Positions 1 through 7,902 of a DNA stretch of 64,000 nt are shown here, piece by piece; the stretch's first letter is position 1, and every line of letters starts with the position of its first letter. Source of the DNA: Cedecea davisae DSM 4568 (lineage in GTDB: Bacteria; Pseudomonadota; Gammaproteobacteria; Enterobacterales; Enterobacteriaceae). The position numbers and the translations under genes were made by a program. The notes beneath the pieces were generated by a model. It was not told where the DNA came from. It ran no database searches and was given only the letters and a program-made list of their open reading frames with translations. The stretch covers positions 3,577,363 through 3,641,362 of the forward strand of contig NZ_KE161030.1 in NCBI RefSeq assembly GCF_000412335.2, given 5' to 3'.

Positions 1-84
1 GTATAAAATACAAAATAATTATCGAACGCTCACTTTCCAGGCAATGAGTATACATCCTGGCCAGGATCGGCCGTTTTACAAACA

Positions 85-112
85 AAAACGAGCCCGAATG
101 GGCTCGTTTTTT
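85..112 (-). terminator. Rho-independent terminator of clpB
   Basis: An 11-bp inverted repeat (arms AAAACGAGCCC and GGGCTCGTTTT around a GAAT loop) lies just past the clpB stop codon. Read on the minus strand it ends in a run of T. It should end the clpB transcript. Confidence 0.85.
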
Positions 113-124
113 ACTTTATGTGAC

Positions 125-2698
125 TTACTGCACTGCCACAATGCAGTCGTTTTTCACTTCCAGCTGAATTGTTTTCCCAGGAATCAGCTCCCCGGAGAGG
201 ATTTGCTGAGCCAGCGGGTTCTCAATTTGCTGCTGGATAGCTCGTTTCAGCGGACGTGCACCGTATACAGGGTCATAACCGTTCTCGCTAAGCAGCTTCA
301 GCGCTTCATCAGAAATATGCACGCCATAACCACGCTCTTCGAGACGTTTGTACAAACGCTGCAGCTGAATCTGCGCAATAGAAGCTATATGACGCTCACC
401 CAGCGGATGGAACACAACGACTTCATCTATACGGTTAATGAATTCCGGACGGAAGCTTTGGCTTACCACACCGAGAACCAGATCTTTCATATGACCGTAA
501 TCCAGATCGCCAAAGCGCTCCTGAATTAAGTCCGAACCAAGGTTCGAGGTCATAATCACCACCGTATTGCGAAAATCGACGGTTCTGCCCTGCCCATCGG
601 TCAGACGACCATCATCCAGCACCTGCAGCAGGATGTTAAATACATCCGGGTGCGCCTTCTCGACTTCATCCAGCAAAATCACCGAATAAGGACGGCGACG
701 CACGGCTTCGGTCAGATAACCGCCTTCTTCATAACCGACATAGCCCGGAGGTGCCCCCACCAGACGGGATACGGAGTGTTTCTCCATAAACTCCGACATA
801 TCGATACGCACCATCGCATCGTCGCTGTCGAACATAAAGTTAGCCAGCGCTTTGCACAGTTCTGTTTTCCCTACCCCGGTTGGCCCGAGGAACAGGAACG
901 AACCAATCGGACGGTTCGGATCGGACAGCCCCGCACGGCTACGGCGAATAGCATTTGATACGGCCTCCACGGCTTCGTCCTGACCAATCACTCGCTGATG
1001 AAGCTCTTTCTCCATACGCAGCAGTTTGTCACGCTCACCTTCCAGCATTCTCGCTACCGGTATCCCGGTCCAGCGCGCCAGCACTTCGGCAATTTCCGCA
1101 TCCGTCACCTTATTACGCAGCAGACGCATAGTTTTGCCTTCGCTTTGGGTTGCCGCCGCAAGCTGTTTTTCCAGCTCGGGGATTTTCCCGTACTGCAGCT
1201 CGGACATCCGCCCCAGGTCGCCTACCCGGCGGGCCTGCTCGATAGCAATTTTCGCCTGCTCCAGCTCGGCCTTAATAGTTTGAGTCCCGGACAGCGAAGC
1301 TTTCTCTGCTTTCCACTCTTCTTCCAGCACTGAATAGTCGCGCTCTTTCTGCTCCAGCTCTTCGTTGAGCATGCTGAGGCGTTTTTGGCTGGCTTCATCC
1401 GACTCTTTCTTCAGCGCCTGCTGCTCCAGCTTCAGCTGGATGATGCGGCGGTCAAGGCGGTCAAGCTCTTCCGGCTTGGAGTCAATCTGCATACGGATAC
1501 TGGATGCAGCTTCATCAATAAGGTCGATGGCTTTATCCGGCAGTTGACGGTCCGCAATATAGCGATGAGAAAGCGTAGCCGCCGCAACGATCGCCGGGTC
1601 AGTGATTTGCACATGGTGGTGCAGCTCATAGCGCTCTTTCAGCCCGCGCAGAATCGCAATGGTGTCTTCAACAGAAGGCTCGGCGACGAACACTTTCTGG
1701 AAACGGCGCTCCAGCGCGGCATCCTTCTCTATATATTGACGGTATTCGTCAAGCGTAGTCGCCCCTACGCAGTGCAGCTCGCCGCGGGCAAGTGCCGGTT
1801 TAAGCATGTTACCGGCGTCCATCGCGCCGTCTGCTTTACCTGCGCCAACCATAGTATGCAGCTCATCAATAAACAGGATGACGTTGCCTTCCTGTTTTGA
1901 GAGATCGTTCAACACCCCTTTCAGGCGTTCTTCGAACTCACCGCGATATTTCGCACCGGCCACCAGCGCCCCCATATCAAGGGCCAGCACCCGGCGACCT
2001 TTTAGTCCCTCCGGCACTTCACCATTGATAATGCGCTGAGCCAGTCCTTCAACAATGGCTGTTTTACCGACGCCGGGCTCACCGATAAGCACCGGGTTGT
2101 TTTTGGTACGACGTTGCAATACCTGAATAGTACGGCGAATTTCTTCGTCGCGGCCGATAACCGGGTCCAGTTTGCCCTGTTCGGCACGCTCGGTTAAATC
2201 GACGGTATATTTCTTCAATGCCTGACGTTGGTCTTCGGCACCCTGGTCATTCACGCTCTCACCTCCACGCATCTGCTCAATAGCGGCGGTAATATTTGCT
2301 GTCGTTGCGCCCGCCGATTTCAGCAAGTCCGTCAGCGTACCGCGCGACTCAAGCACGGCCAGAACAAAGAGTTCTGACGAGATAAAGTTATCGTTTCTTT
2401 TTTGTGCGAGCTTGTCACACAGGTTCAGCACGCGCACCAAATCCTGAGAAGGCTGGACGTCGCCGCCGGTACCTTCTACCTGCGGCAGGCGGCTGAGTGC
2501 CTGTTCGATTGCGGTACGCAGCTGGCCCGCATTAACCCCGGCAGAGGTCAGCAGCGGGCGCACGGAGCCACCTTCCTGATTGAGCAAGGCGCTCATCAGG
2601 TGAAGGGGTTCGATGAATTGATTGTCGTGCCCAAGTGCAAGAGATTGGGCATCGGCGAGAGCAAGCTGGAATTTATTGGTAAGACGATCCAGACGCAT
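125..2698 (-). CDS. clpB: ClpB disaggregase (Hsp100 AAA+ chaperone)
   Basis: ClpB is the cytosolic hexameric ATP-driven chaperone that pulls polypeptides out of aggregates together with DnaK-DnaJ-GrpE. The 857-residue product has the Clp N-domain (about 1-145), a first AAA+ module with Walker A GEPGVGKT near 206, the long coiled-coil M-domain (about 410-525), and a second AAA+ module with GPTGVGKT near 605. Length and sequence match E. coli ClpB throughout. I chose the start at MRLDRL rather than four codons upstream because it matches the family N-terminus. An internal start for the shorter ClpB form, known in E. coli, is likely but was not examined. A sigma-32 promoter lies upstream and a terminator downstream, so it is probably monocistronic. 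grpE, a partner chaperone gene, is 45 kb away and shares this promoter type. Confidence 0.98.
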   Translation of the reverse strand: MRLDRLTNKFQLALADAQSLALGHDNQFIEPLHLMSALLNQEGGSVRPLLTSAGVNAGQLRTAIEQALSRLPQVEGTGGDVQPSQDLVRVLNLCDKLAQKRNDNFISSELFVLAVLESRGTLTDLLKSAGATTANITAAIEQMRGGESVNDQGAEDQRQALKKYTVDLTERAEQGKLDPVIGRDEEIRRTIQVLQRRTKNNPVLIGEPGVGKTAIVEGLAQRIINGEVPEGLKGRRVLALDMGALVAGAKYRGEFEERLKGVLNDLSKQEGNVILFIDELHTMVGAGKADGAMDAGNMLKPALARGELHCVGATTLDEYRQYIEKDAALERRFQKVFVAEPSVEDTIAILRGLKERYELHHHVQITDPAIVAAATLSHRYIADRQLPDKAIDLIDEAASSIRMQIDSKPEELDRLDRRIIQLKLEQQALKKESDEASQKRLSMLNEELEQKERDYSVLEEEWKAEKASLSGTQTIKAELEQAKIAIEQARRVGDLGRMSELQYGKIPELEKQLAAATQSEGKTMRLLRNKVTDAEIAEVLARWTGIPVARMLEGERDKLLRMEKELHQRVIGQDEAVEAVSNAIRRSRAGLSDPNRPIGSFLFLGPTGVGKTELCKALANFMFDSDDAMVRIDMSEFMEKHSVSRLVGAPPGYVGYEEGGYLTEAVRRRPYSVILLDEVEKAHPDVFNILLQVLDDGRLTDGQGRTVDFRNTVVIMTSNLGSDLIQERFGDLDYGHMKDLVLGVVSQSFRPEFINRIDEVVVFHPLGERHIASIAQIQLQRLYKRLEERGYGVHISDEALKLLSENGYDPVYGARPLKRAIQQQIENPLAQQILSGELIPGKTIQLEVKNDCIVAVQ

Positions 2699-2738
2699 AA
2701 CTCCTCCCATAAACAGGTCAAATTTGCTACTGGAGATT

Positions 2739-2767
2739 AAATGAGGTCATCCCTCAATTATTCAAGG
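2739..2767 (-). promoter_or_regulatory. sigma-32 heat-shock promoter of clpB
   Basis: On the minus strand there is a -35 CTTGAAT (rc at 2760-2766), then 13 bp, then a -10 CCTCATTT (rc at 2739-2746). This matches the sigma-32 consensus (CTTGAAA, 11-16 bp, CCCCATNT). It lies about 40 bp upstream of the clpB start codon, as in E. coli. Confidence 0.85.
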
Positions 2768-2828
2768 TTAATGACCTGAAATATATGAAGCGTGAGCTAC
2801 CCGCACTGGATCGTCTTGATTCAAGAGG

Positions 2829-3560
2829 TTATATCAGCCAAATGAAACTTGCCATACGCCCCGTGGTTCTGTCGCGACGATATGAGAAGAAATCGCCACT
2901 TTCGGTCCAGGTACAGCGATCGCCGCCATACACCTGCGTGACGCCCACATTGGCCAGCCGCTGGCGTGCCAGCAGGTAGATATCAGCATAATACTTTTCT
3001 CCGGCAGCGCGAAAAGCGGAGGCCGCTTTTTCGTCCTTTGCCATAAAGGCTTCGCGCACTTCCGGCCCGACTTCAAAGGCTTGTGGGCCGATAGCGGGCC
3101 CCAACCAGGCACGGATATTTTCCGGGTTATCCTGAAAACAGGCGACCGTCTCTTCAAGTACGCCGTCACACAGCCCACGCCAGCCAGCATGAGCTGCCGC
3201 CACTTCTGTCCCGGCAGCATTACAGAACAATACCGGCAGGCAATCCGCCGTCATCACCGCACAAACCGTTCCGGGCGTATTGCTATAAGAAGCATCCGCT
3301 CGTTTTGAGGCATACGGTTCGCCCGCCAGCTTCAATACCGCTTTGCCGTGTACCTGTTCAAGCCAGACCGGCTTCGACGGCAGACCGGCAGCGGCATAAA
3401 ACAGCCGGCGATTCTCTTCAACGTGCTCTGGGTTATCACCGCAGTGGGCGCCCAGGTTGAGTGAATCATACGGCGCTACGCTTACGCCGCCGATGCGGGT
3501 TGAGCTGCAGGAAGCAACCCCCTGAGGCAGGGGCCACTGCGGGACAATCGTTTTGCTCAT
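2829..3560 (-). CDS. pgeF: PgeF (YfiH), peptidoglycan editing factor / multicopper-oxidase-fold enzyme
   Basis: This is a YfiH/LACC1-family protein of 243 residues. In E. coli the family member prevents L-Ser from replacing L-Ala in peptidoglycan precursors; purine nucleoside phosphorylase or deaminase activity has been described for relatives. The conserved metal-site residues are present: His71 in LEQVHG, Cys107 in TADCLP and His124 in AAHAGWRGL. Its ATG overlaps the rluD stop by 4 bp (ATGA), so the two are translationally coupled as in E. coli. The family assignment is firm, but the physiological substrate is less certain. Confidence 0.95.
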   Translation of the reverse strand: MSKTIVPQWPLPQGVASCSSTRIGGVSVAPYDSLNLGAHCGDNPEHVEENRRLFYAAAGLPSKPVWLEQVHGKAVLKLAGEPYASKRADASYSNTPGTVCAVMTADCLPVLFCNAAGTEVAAAHAGWRGLCDGVLEETVACFQDNPENIRAWLGPAIGPQAFEVGPEVREAFMAKDEKAASAFRAAGEKYYADIYLLARQRLANVGVTQVYGGDRCTWTESGDFFSYRRDRTTGRMASFIWLI

Positions 3561-4537
3561 AGCCAGTCCATTTGATCCTTGTGGAGTTCGGTATCGGCAC
3601 GCAGGGCTTCGATAAGGTCAACCATATCTTGCGGGATCGGCGCGCTCCACTCCATCAGAATCCCGCTGATTGGATGGTAAAGGCGCAGCATGGTGGCGTG
3701 CAGCGCCTGGCGATCGAACTTGCGCAGAATGCTGACAAACTCATCCGACGCGCCTTTTGGCGGACGCGGACGGCCACCGTACAGCTGATCGCCCACCAGC
3801 GGGTGGGTGATGTGCGCCATATGCACACGAATCTGGTGAGTACGGCCGGTTTCCAGACGCAGACGCAGACGGGTGTGTACACGGAAGTGTTCCATAATGC
3901 GGTAATGAGTCACCGCCGGTTTGCCCATCGGATGTACCGACATATGGGTACGCTTCGTCGGGTGACGGCTAATCGGCTCTTCCACCGTGCCGCCGCCGGT
4001 CATATGACCAATGGCAACAGCCTCATACTCACGGGTAATTTCACGCAGCTGCAGCGCTTCTACCAGGCGAGTTTGCGCCGGAACGGTTTTCGCCACCACC
4101 ATCAGGCCAGTCGTGTCTTTATCGAGACGGTGAACGATCCCCGCACGCGGCACGTCAGCAATTGGCGGATAATAATGTAGTAATGCGTTAAGCACCGTGC
4201 CATCAGGATTACCTGCGCCCGGGTGAACCACCAGGTCGCGAGGCTTGTTGATAACCAGAATATCTTCATCTTCATAAACGATATTCAGCGGGATGTCCTG
4301 AGGCTCCCAGCGAACTTCTTCTTCGATTTCAGCATTGATAGCCACGCTTTCGCCGCCCAACACTTTTTCTTTCGGCTTGTCCCAGACAACGCCGTTGACC
4401 GTGACCCGCTGGTCAAGAATCCATTCTTTTATGCGCGAACGCGAATAATCCGGGAACAATTCGGCCAATGCCTGATCTAAGCGTTGACCCAGTTGTGAAT
4501 CGGACACCGTTTCGGTGAGTTGTACTAGTTGTGCCAT
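3557..4537 (-). CDS. rluD: RluD, 23S rRNA pseudouridine 1911/1915/1917 synthase
   Basis: RluD makes the three pseudouridines of helix 69 of 23S rRNA, a contact with the small subunit and the release machinery. The 326-residue protein has an N-terminal S4 RNA-binding domain (about 18-75) and an RluA-type catalytic domain. The HRLDKDTTG motif places the catalytic aspartate at Asp139, as in E. coli RluD. It is divergent from bamD and overlaps the start of pgeF by 4 bp, forming a two-gene operon. Confidence 0.98.
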   Translation of the reverse strand: MAQLVQLTETVSDSQLGQRLDQALAELFPDYSRSRIKEWILDQRVTVNGVVWDKPKEKVLGGESVAINAEIEEEVRWEPQDIPLNIVYEDEDILVINKPRDLVVHPGAGNPDGTVLNALLHYYPPIADVPRAGIVHRLDKDTTGLMVVAKTVPAQTRLVEALQLREITREYEAVAIGHMTGGGTVEEPISRHPTKRTHMSVHPMGKPAVTHYRIMEHFRVHTRLRLRLETGRTHQIRVHMAHITHPLVGDQLYGGRPRPPKGASDEFVSILRKFDRQALHATMLRLYHPISGILMEWSAPIPQDMVDLIEALRADTELHKDQMDWL

Positions 4538-4562
4538 AGACAGCTTCTTTCGTTAACGTTGG

Positions 4563-4590
4563 GTTTTACGGCAATGCCGTTTAATATAAT
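4563..4590 (+). promoter_or_regulatory. candidate promoter for bamD
   Basis: A perfect TATAAT (4585-4590) lies about 80 bp before bamD with a weak -35 candidate (TTTTAC) 16 bp upstream. The rluD-bamD gap must hold promoters in both directions. This one rests on the -10 box alone, and a sigma-E promoter, known for bamD in E. coli, was not clearly seen. Confidence 0.3.
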
Positions 4591-4671
4591 GTGCTATTGT
4601 AGCTGGTCTTTATCGGGAGCCGGAACACCGAACTCTCCCGGAAATAACATTACTTAGGAAAGTCAAACGTC

Positions 4672-5409
4672 ATGACGCGCATGAAATATCTGGTGGCAGC
4701 AGCCACGTTGAGCCTGGCTTTGGCTGGTTGCTCCAGTTCCAAGGATGAGGTTCCTGATAATCCGCCTTCTGAGATCTATGCGACTGCCCAGCAAAAGCTG
4801 CAGGACGGTAACTTTAAAGCGGCGATAACGCAACTGGAAGCGCTGGATAACCGTTATCCGTTCGGCCCGTACTCTCAGCAAGTGCAGTTGGATCTGATTT
4901 ACGCTTACTACAAGAATGCGGACTTACCGCTGGCTCAGGCGGCGATCGATCGCTTCATGCGTCTTAACCCGACTCATCCAAATATCGACTACGTGCTCTA
5001 CATGCGCGGCCTGACCGACATGGCGCTGGACGATAGCGCACTGCAGGGCTTCTTCGGCGTCGATCGCTCCGACCGCGATCCGCAGCACGCGCGCGATGCA
5101 TTCAACGACTTCTCGAAGCTGGTGCGCGGCTATCCAAACAGCCAGTACGTTACGGATGCGACCAAACGCCTGGTGTTCCTGAAGGATCGTCTGGCGAAGT
5201 ATGAGCTTTCCGTGGCGCAATATTACACGAAACGCGGCGCATGGGTGGCAGTAGTTAATCGCGTTGAAGGTATGCTGCGCGATTACCCTGATACTCAGGC
5301 AACTCGCGACGGGCTGAAACTGATGGAAAAAGCCTACCGCGAAATGCAGATGCCGGGCCAAGCTGAGAAGGTAGCGAAGATTATCGCCGCCAACAGCAGC
5401 AACACCTGA
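4672..5409 (+). CDS. bamD: BamD, outer-membrane assembly lipoprotein
   Basis: BamD is the essential lipoprotein of the BAM complex that, with BamA, inserts beta-barrel proteins into the outer membrane. The 245-residue precursor has a signal peptide ending in the lipobox LALAGC (lipidated Cys20), followed by five tetratricopeptide-like repeats; for example PFGPYSQQ and [10 protein letters not shown] lie in helix-turn regions. It matches E. coli BamD along its full length. A strong terminator follows, so it is a single-gene unit. BamE of the same complex is also in this window (51184). Confidence 0.98.
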   Translation: MTRMKYLVAAATLSLALAGCSSSKDEVPDNPPSEIYATAQQKLQDGNFKAAITQLEALDNRYPFGPYSQQVQLDLIYAYYKNADLPLAQAAIDRFMRLNPTHPNIDYVLYMRGLTDMALDDSALQGFFGVDRSDRDPQHARDAFNDFSKLVRGYPNSQYVTDATKRLVFLKDRLAKYELSVAQYYTKRGAWVAVVNRVEGMLRDYPDTQATRDGLKLMEKAYREMQMPGQAEKVAKIIAANSSNT

Positions 5410-5425
5410 CAGGTCAAACGGTAAG

Positions 5426-5455
5426 AAAAACGGCAGCTTCGGCTGCCGTTTTTTT
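5426..5455 (+). terminator. Rho-independent terminator of bamD
   Basis: A 7-bp GC stem (CGGCAGC / GCTGCCG) with a TTCG tetraloop is flanked by an A-run and followed by seven T. It starts 17 bp after the bamD stop. The flanking A and T runs would let it work in both directions. Confidence 0.9.
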
Positions 5456-5600
5456 ATCTGCCGACGCAAAAACTGAAACGGTTTAGCGTCAGGTCATCCT
5501 ATCAAATATGGACGTGATTCCCGATTACTACAAGCGTTAAGAGCCGATATCCTGTCTTGCCTCACAAAAAGTCTTCGTTGACAAAAAGTGACAAAATAAC

Positions 5601-5641
5601 GTGATCTTAATCACACATTTTGACATTAAGAACGGTATGCT
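5601..5641 (+). promoter_or_regulatory. class II CRP-dependent promoter of raiA
   Basis: The palindrome GTGATCTTAATCAC (5601-5614, centre 5607.5) fits the CRP consensus TGTGA-N6-TCACA. A -10 box TATGCT lies at 5636-5641, which predicts a start near 5649 and puts the CRP site at about -41.5, the class II position. No good -35 hexamer is present, which is typical for activator-dependent promoters. CRP control of raiA is inferred from these sites. Confidence 0.65.
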
Positions 5642-5677
5642 GGAGTTACCAAGACGGCAAAGACAAGAGGTAAATTT

Positions 5678-6022
5678 ATGACAATGAACATTACCAGCAA
5701 GCAAATGGAAATCACCCCAGCTATTCGCCAGCATGTCGCCGACCGTCTCAGCAAACTGGACAAGTGGCAAACTCATCTAATTAATCCACATATCATTTTG
5801 TCCAAAGAGCCTCAGGGTTTTGTGGCTGACGCCACGATTAACACACCGAATGGGCACCTTGTAGCCAGTGCCAGACATGAAGATATGTATACGGCTATCA
5901 ACGAATTAATCAGCAAACTGGAGCGACAATTAAACAAAGTGCAGCACAAAGGTGAAGCACGTCGCACAACAGGTTCAGTGAAAGACGTGTCCTTCGCAGA
6001 AGCAGAAGCCGACGAAGAGTAG
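5678..6022 (+). CDS. raiA: RaiA (YfiA/pY), ribosome-associated translation inhibitor
   Basis: RaiA binds the decoding centre of 70S ribosomes in stationary phase or cold shock and blocks tRNA and mRNA sites, opposing 100S dimer formation. The 114-residue protein has the short-HPF beta-alpha-beta-beta-beta-alpha fold (about 1-95) with basic helices, and an acidic tail ending in EAEADEE. It is nearly identical to E. coli YfiA over the first 65 residues. A Shine-Dalgarno sequence AGAGG lies 8 bp before the ATG. A prophage has inserted in the terminator just downstream. Confidence 0.97.
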   Translation: MTMNITSKQMEITPAIRQHVADRLSKLDKWQTHLINPHIILSKEPQGFVADATINTPNGHLVASARHEDMYTAINELISKLERQLNKVQHKGEARRTTGSVKDVSFAEAEADEE

Positions 6023-6048
6023 TCCGTTACTCTCCTTCCACTTACCCT

Positions 6049-6072
6049 AACGCGCCTCCGGGCGCGTTTTTT
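6049..6072 (+). terminator. Rho-independent terminator of raiA, overlapping attL
   Basis: The stem AACGCGCC / GGCGCGTT with a TCCG loop is followed by T-runs. The right half of this terminator is the left att core (6055-6077), so integration keeps it intact. The attR copy of the core has a changed 5' arm and is not an equally good hairpin. Confidence 0.85.
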
Positions 6073-6077
6073 ATTGA
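6055..6077. repeat. attL core (23 bp)
   Basis: This 23-bp sequence, beginning CCTCCGGGCGCG and ending TTATTGA, is repeated exactly at 34393-34415. The base just outside on the left differs (G here, A at attR), and divergence resumes on the right after TTGA. It lies at the raiA 3' end, inside its terminator. Confidence 0.9.
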
Positions 6078-6140
6078 TGTAGTACTATGAAATAAAAGGA
6101 TTTTTTTCATACGACGTCCACAAATCGACCATATCAACCA

Positions 6141-6171
6141 AATAGCCTAATTATTCGAGGCTATTTTTTTT
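6141..6171 (+). terminator. Rho-independent terminator inside attL
   Basis: An 8-bp stem AATAGCCT / AGGCTATT with a 9-nt loop is followed by a T-run of about eight. Read on the plus strand it would stop transcription leaking from raiA into the prophage. Confidence 0.75.
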
Positions 6172-6211
6172 GCCTAAAAAGATGACCACAAGCCTCTCTC
6201 ACAAATTATCG

Positions 6212-6222
6212 GATGGTATAAT
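6212..6222 (+). promoter_or_regulatory. extended -10 promoter candidate for the prophage cargo gene
   Basis: The sequence TGGTATAAT (6214-6222) is a perfect -10 box with the extended TGn motif. It lies about 108 bp upstream of the ATG at 6330, between a terminator (6141-6171) and that gene. No convincing -35 box is visible. It could let the cargo gene be expressed in the lysogen. Confidence 0.45.
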
Positions 6223-6329
6223 CGCCAGTGTATTCAAATTATTACCTATCGAATGCGCCCCACTGTTAATTATTATATAGATACTTGTTATCAAAATTAA
6301 CACAACTAATCTGGCAAGGTTTAAGTACT

Positions 6330-6806
6330 ATGAAAAAAATTATCAAATGGATTTTTTATATATTTATAGCTCTGATGGTTATTGGTTTCATTGTAGGAAA
6401 AGATAAAAAACAGACTGCCGCAGAAACAACAACTGAGCAGTCAGCTTCCTCTGTAGTAAAAGATAAACCTGTGCCAGCGGCGCCACAGCAGATGGTTCTC
6501 AGTACTACAGCAACCAAGCTATTCAATGCATATGAAGAAAACGAAGTGGCTGCAGATGAACAAATGAAAGGAAATCTAATTGAAGTTTCTGGAGTGGTTC
6601 AATCTATTGAAAAAGACTTTACTGATTCAATCATTATTCAGTTAAAAACTTCTAATGAATTTATGCCGGCAAGCATGACAATGGAAGATAGCGAAAAAAG
6701 TACAGCATTAACTTTGAGAAAAGGAAAAAAAGTAACAATCACATGTGAGAAAATGGCCAGGGTAATGGGTTCTCCATTTGGTCGCAGTTGTGTTTTCAAT
6801 AAATAG
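6330..6806 (+). CDS. membrane-anchored OB-fold (tRNA_anti-like) protein, likely prophage cargo gene
   Basis: The 158-residue protein starts with MKKIIKW, one hydrophobic helix (about 5-22), then a polar, low-complexity linker (about 24-60). The C-terminal domain resembles the OB-fold 'tRNA_anti-like' family found in small exported or membrane proteins: the conserved pattern is LFNAYEENEVAAD, then GNLIEVSGVV, then a final cysteine-flanked strand. The function is unknown. I chose the start at 6330 over 6285 because translation from 6285 would add 15 residues ahead of a typical Lys-rich signal anchor. It is AT-rich, stands alone with its own promoter and terminator, and points away from the late operon, which is the usual pattern of a lysogenic-conversion ('moron') gene. 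Confidence 0.7.
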   Translation: MKKIIKWIFYIFIALMVIGFIVGKDKKQTAAETTTEQSASSVVKDKPVPAAPQQMVLSTTATKLFNAYEENEVAADEQMKGNLIEVSGVVQSIEKDFTDSIIIQLKTSNEFMPASMTMEDSEKSTALTLRKGKKVTITCEKMARVMGSPFGRSCVFNK

Positions 6807-6827
6807 TTATTTCTCATATTAAAATGG

Positions 6828-6851
6828 GCCTCGCTTTTGGCGGGGCTTTTT
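6828..6851 (+). terminator. Rho-independent terminator of the cargo gene
   Basis: The stem GCCTCGC / GCGGGGC (one G-T pair) with a TTTTG loop is followed by five T. It starts 21 bp past the stop codon at 6806. Confidence 0.85.
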
Positions 6852-7858
6852 CATACCGATCAACCCTATTTCCCCCTCATCTATCAACCGTGATATCAAA
6901 TGGTAACAAACATGATGCTCACCCTACCCCTTTTTTGAGTCGGTCATCGGAAAACCATCACAACCGTCACACTTCCTCAAAACACCCCATAACCACATGA
7001 AATAATTAACGAAAAGTTGTGACGGTAAAACCATCACAAACCGCAACAGAAACCGTCACAGAAAAAATAATTCTTAAAATTCATATAATTAAAAAATGCA
7101 TATGTGATCATTATAAACCGTCACACCGTGATGGTTTTGTGATGCTTTTGTGATGGTTTTCATTTCTTAATTTATTTATATATATCATATAGATAATAAT
7201 ACTTTTTAAACCTTGTGACGTTTGTGACGGTTTTCCGATGCCCCCCCTCAAATTTTGAAAATTTCGCTTTTGGCTAGGTTTCACCCTGAATTGTTGGTTG
7301 TTTTGTATGTGTAGGTGTTGTGGGTTAGTTATGGTGATATCGGTGTGTGATGTACATGTGCAGCGCAAGGCTGACAGTGCAAGTCATTGCAATGGCGTAA
7401 AAGCTACCAAAAAGACGCAAACCCGCACCAGATAAGGCTTTGCCAAACTAAACCATGAGCGATCGCCAATAATATCCGGATGTCAGAAACTCACGAAAAC
7501 CTCATAACTCATTGTTATTCTTTGTGTTGATTTTCATCCCCGCAATTTGGCCTGCCCGCTCAACTGAAATCCACTGAAATTCATTACATTCTGTGCAATT
7601 ACCATTTCTCACGTAATCCCCAGCACTGGCGCGGTCTGCAGGGGTCAATTGCAAGAATCCCCAACTGAAAAAACTTTATGACGCAAAGAGCGCAGGCGGG
7701 TGCGGTGTAGCGCGGTTTCCGTGATGCGATTCGCTCCGTGGGTGGCTGCGGCTGCGTTTCTGCGGGCCGCTGCTGTGACGATCCTTTCGTGTCTATGCGT
7801 TGACGTGGTGGCGCTTTTGCGTGGCCTGTGGTGCGTTCTGGGGGCTGTATTTGAGGTA
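6852..7858. other. 1-kb non-coding prophage region (repeat array, possible origin and cos)
   Basis: No supported gene lies here. The left part (6940-7240) carries the repeat array described separately, with AT-rich stretches at 7060-7110 and 7160-7210. The right part (about 7640-7860) turns GC-rich with strand asymmetry (many G and T on the plus strand). In HP1-type phages the cohesive-end site lies between the last tail gene and attP, which corresponds to this region, so cos is probably here. I cannot identify it by sequence. Confidence 0.5.
6952..7233. repeat. array of about 12 copies of an 11-bp element (iteron-like)
   Basis: The element is TGTGA(C/T)GGTTT and its reverse complement AAACC(G/A)TCACA. 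Near-exact copies in the AAACC orientation start at 6952, 7028, 7050 and 7115, and a partial one at 6962. Copies in the TGTGA orientation lie at 7127, 7149 and 7223. Degenerate copies lie at 7018, 7038, 7138 and 7214. Three adjacent copies (7127, 7138, 7149) are spaced exactly 11 bp. 7115-7137 is a near-perfect palindrome. The outer flanks (CATCGGAAAACC near 6946 and GGTTTTCCGATG at 7229-7240) make the whole block an imperfect inverted repeat. This looks like a protein-binding array such as a replication origin. Confidence 0.8.
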
Positions 7859-7883
7859 CAAAAAAGCCCGCGCGCGGCGGGCT
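7859..7883 (-). terminator. terminator of the prophage late operon
   Basis: The stem AGCCCGC / GCGGGCT with a GCGCG loop is followed by a T-run when read on the minus strand. It lies 20 bp beyond the last gene of the leftward tail operon. Confidence 0.85.
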
Positions 7884-7902
7884 ATCTCATGGTGCTGGCA
7901 GG

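Noticed and set aside
6952-7233. Possible CRISPR array
   Set aside because: Repeats are only 11 bp, occur in both orientations, and spacing is irregular; no cas genes are present.
7111-7368. Minus-strand frame of 85 codons across the repeat array
   Set aside because: The sequence consists of translated repeats and AT-rich spacer, with no domain and no start signal.
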